This document shows, piece after piece, positions 62,801 to 64,000 of a stretch of 64,000 bases of DNA. Under the pieces are notes generated by a model. That model was given only the letters and a program-made list of their open reading frames with translations. It was not told the DNA's origin and searched no databases. Made by a program: the position numbers and the translations under genes. The number at the start of each line of letters is the position of its first letter. Position 1 is the stretch's first letter. This stretch comes from Mastigias papua. Lineage: Eukaryota > Cnidaria > Scyphozoa > Rhizostomeae > Mastigiidae. Location: contig OZ025267.1 of assembly GCA_964019165.1 (NCBI GenBank), positions 565,501-629,500 on the forward strand. The letters run 5' to 3'.

Positions 62801-64000
62801 CATAGGATGTCTTGACTTTTCAACAAGCAAGAGTATTTTACCTCCTTGAGCTGACTGAGTTAAATTGACTTTAGGGTAGACGGCGTGGACAACTGGACTT
62901 GAAGTTGCTTTCATGTGAATATTGCTAGTTGCATTCAGTTCAGCTGATAGCTTCAAATTACTCAAAGGTCCGATTGTACCTTTGACTGTAGTAGTTACGT
63001 TAGCGGTGTAAGTATCGGCATTTCCAAAGCCTGCAGAATGTAAACTAAGTTGTAGAGCATCTGCTGCCATTGTTTTTGATGTTAAAAAGGATCCAGATTT
63101 TGCCACGACGACATCTGCTAGCCCGAATTGTAAAAACTCAGATGAGACTGTGATGTTGATATTGCTTGCTGGTACAAAACTCGCTGATGAATTGTGAGCT
63201 AGGCTGATTGTAAAGATGATCTTATCACCAACGTTGTAGTAGTAAACAGTTGTGATGATTGGCTTGATTGTTAGGATGAGCGATCCACTGGAAACCTAGA
63301 AATGTTTTTGATTTGAAATAGCTTCAGGGAGGTACAATTGCTGATTAGCTAAAGGGTAGCTCTGTAAGTATGTGAAAGCTGAAGTCCTTTAATGAAGAAA
63401 AATGTTTGGATTTTCTGATACCCACTTTAAATGCATTGGACTTTTTACAGTTGTGAAATACATGATGATAATTTAATTGCTTAGATGAATTACATCATAG
63501 AAGAAATAATGAAACATAGGCGAATATGATTTAGTGCAATTGGTTGAAAGTTTCTTTAAAATTGATATTTATCAACGAAGTAGGGAGAAGTATGAGAACA
63601 AATCTATTGGTAATAAAAGCTATTTGAAAATGTCAAATGGCTATTGATAGTACTCAGACTTACAGATCTTCTTGTCCTGAAGTGAGGAATCAATGTCTTT
63701 CTTCCAGGATAATTTCTTGTGTTGATATGTATGAAAGTTTTTGATGAAACCATTTCTTTTTCATTTGATACACCTATCACTAGTAAATAGTCATCTTTGA
63801 AAGGAGCCGATTCCAGTCTGATTTCTCCTGTGCTTTCATCAACTGAGAATGTACCATCTCCCCCATCAAGAATGGTGTACAGCAGTCTTGCACAACGGCA
63901 CTCCATGCCCTTCTGACACTGCGGGGCATCAGCATCGACTGCCCTTGTGTAGCCCACAGTCAGATTGTCCGACAGGTCGACTTTTGTAAGGTCTGACGTA
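53866..64000 (-). CDS. Large extracellular protein: cadherin-like domain, DUF11-like repeats, Asp-box region (5' end outside window)
   Basis: Exons read leftward: 63664-beyond 64000, 62842-63295, 61131-61372, 59720-59878, 58583-58847, 58121-58392, 57382-57785, 56828-57008, 56134-56353, 55748-55877, 54818-54867, 54245-54502, 53866-53936. All phases agree, with about 1,013 residues in view. First comes a cadherin-like domain (AVDADAP, GTFSVDESTGEIRL) followed by RTRRS, a furin-type site. Then come Ser/Thr/Asn-rich Ig-fold modules of DUF11 type (TIKHTNTSTQAASDVKLSCV, YSLTLSHKSVSNQMAYDTKI). They alternate with a block ILDHPLLANNTQHWVGVGLQ / LLDHNNVTNGSSHWVGAGLV. Many N-glycosylation sequons indicate secretion. 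The C-terminal part has an Asp-box, LSTDRGANW, and related VSKDGVFMKV. A stop at 53866 ends it, unless GTCAAT at 53880 is used as a donor. No membrane segment is seen. Function is unknown; adhesion is inferred. Confidence 0.78.
55085..55150 (+). repeat. LINE 3' tail fragment
   Basis: GGCCCCTTGAAAACCAGCTT, TGAATGGGTTTCTGTCC and AAATTGAAAT, the same tail type as at 9650. It lies in an intron of the extracellular-protein gene. Confidence 0.6.
60278..60512. repeat. Inverted repeat, arms about 100 bp (foldback element)
   Basis: The left arm TTTACTACAGCACGAAAAAG...CGTCGGATAGCGA and the right arm, its inverse, are roughly 85% alike around a 30-bp AT-rich spacer. On the plus strand the right arm holds CTGACAA, GTGTCGGAC, GAAA and the left arm (minus strand) CTGACGA, GTGTCTGAG, GAAA, both hammerhead-like. 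The outer ends match the shorter inverted repeat at 43882. It lies in an intron of the extracellular-protein gene. Confidence 0.9.
61373..62841. other. Intron of the extracellular-protein gene, with a decayed MITE end and a C-rich run
   Basis: It contains a poly-C stretch near 62264-62285 (CCCCCCCCCTCCCCCCCCCC). At 62620-62675 lies a divergent copy of the right end of the 17098 MITE. The 64-codon frame at 61489 has no domain and is not called. Confidence 0.55.

Overview
This is intron-rich, AT-rich nuclear DNA from an animal. Every recognisable gene has many short exons joined at GT..AG sites, and the window carries an animal-typical gene set plus LINE, SINE and DNA-transposon debris. Introns are mostly a few hundred bases to about 3 kb. 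Long pure (TA)n arrays and degraded CR1/L2-like LINE tails would suit an early-branching or marine invertebrate (cnidarian or sponge grade). The species cannot be fixed from what I see.

Five protein genes can be built exon by exon with matching splice phases. (1) HPF1, the histone PARylation factor, runs on the minus strand at 1740-7549 and is complete. (2) A long SLC6-family Na+/Cl- coupled transporter runs on the plus strand at 11344-29088, with two candidate first exons. (3) A FAM47E-like gene runs on the plus strand at 30825-37957. (4) NFXL1, an NF-X1 zinc-finger protein with a RING-like N-terminus and a C-terminal membrane anchor, runs on the minus strand at 38954-50134. It has 21 coding exons including a 22-nt microexon, and is complete. 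(5) A large extracellular protein runs on the minus strand from 53866 past the right edge. It has a cadherin-like domain, an RTRR furin-like site, several DUF11-like Ig-fold repeats, then Asp-box-like sequence. HPF1 and the transporter are divergent; the FAM47-like gene and NFXL1 converge with about 1 kb between their stops.

The rest is repeats. There are (TA)n arrays near 12.4, 12.6, 22.1, 37.2, 37.5, 45.5, 45.9, 46.1 and 46.9 kb. A 124-bp near-perfect palindrome lies between two of them. Hammerhead-ribozyme-like motifs sit next to several arrays. A SINE-like unit with a tRNA-like head lies at 45.6-45.8 kb, and a 650-bp hAT-like element with a short acidic reading frame at 46.2-46.85 kb. Two kinds of MITE, several inverted repeats, two broken LINE reverse-transcriptase remnants and small minisatellites complete the picture.

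The genes do not form an operon or an obvious pathway. They look like an ordinary stretch of animal chromosome with independent housekeeping, transporter, germline/cilia-type and adhesion genes. The most unusual material is the extracellular protein architecture, the TA-array/palindrome/ribozyme-like family and the hAT-like element carrying its own small frame.
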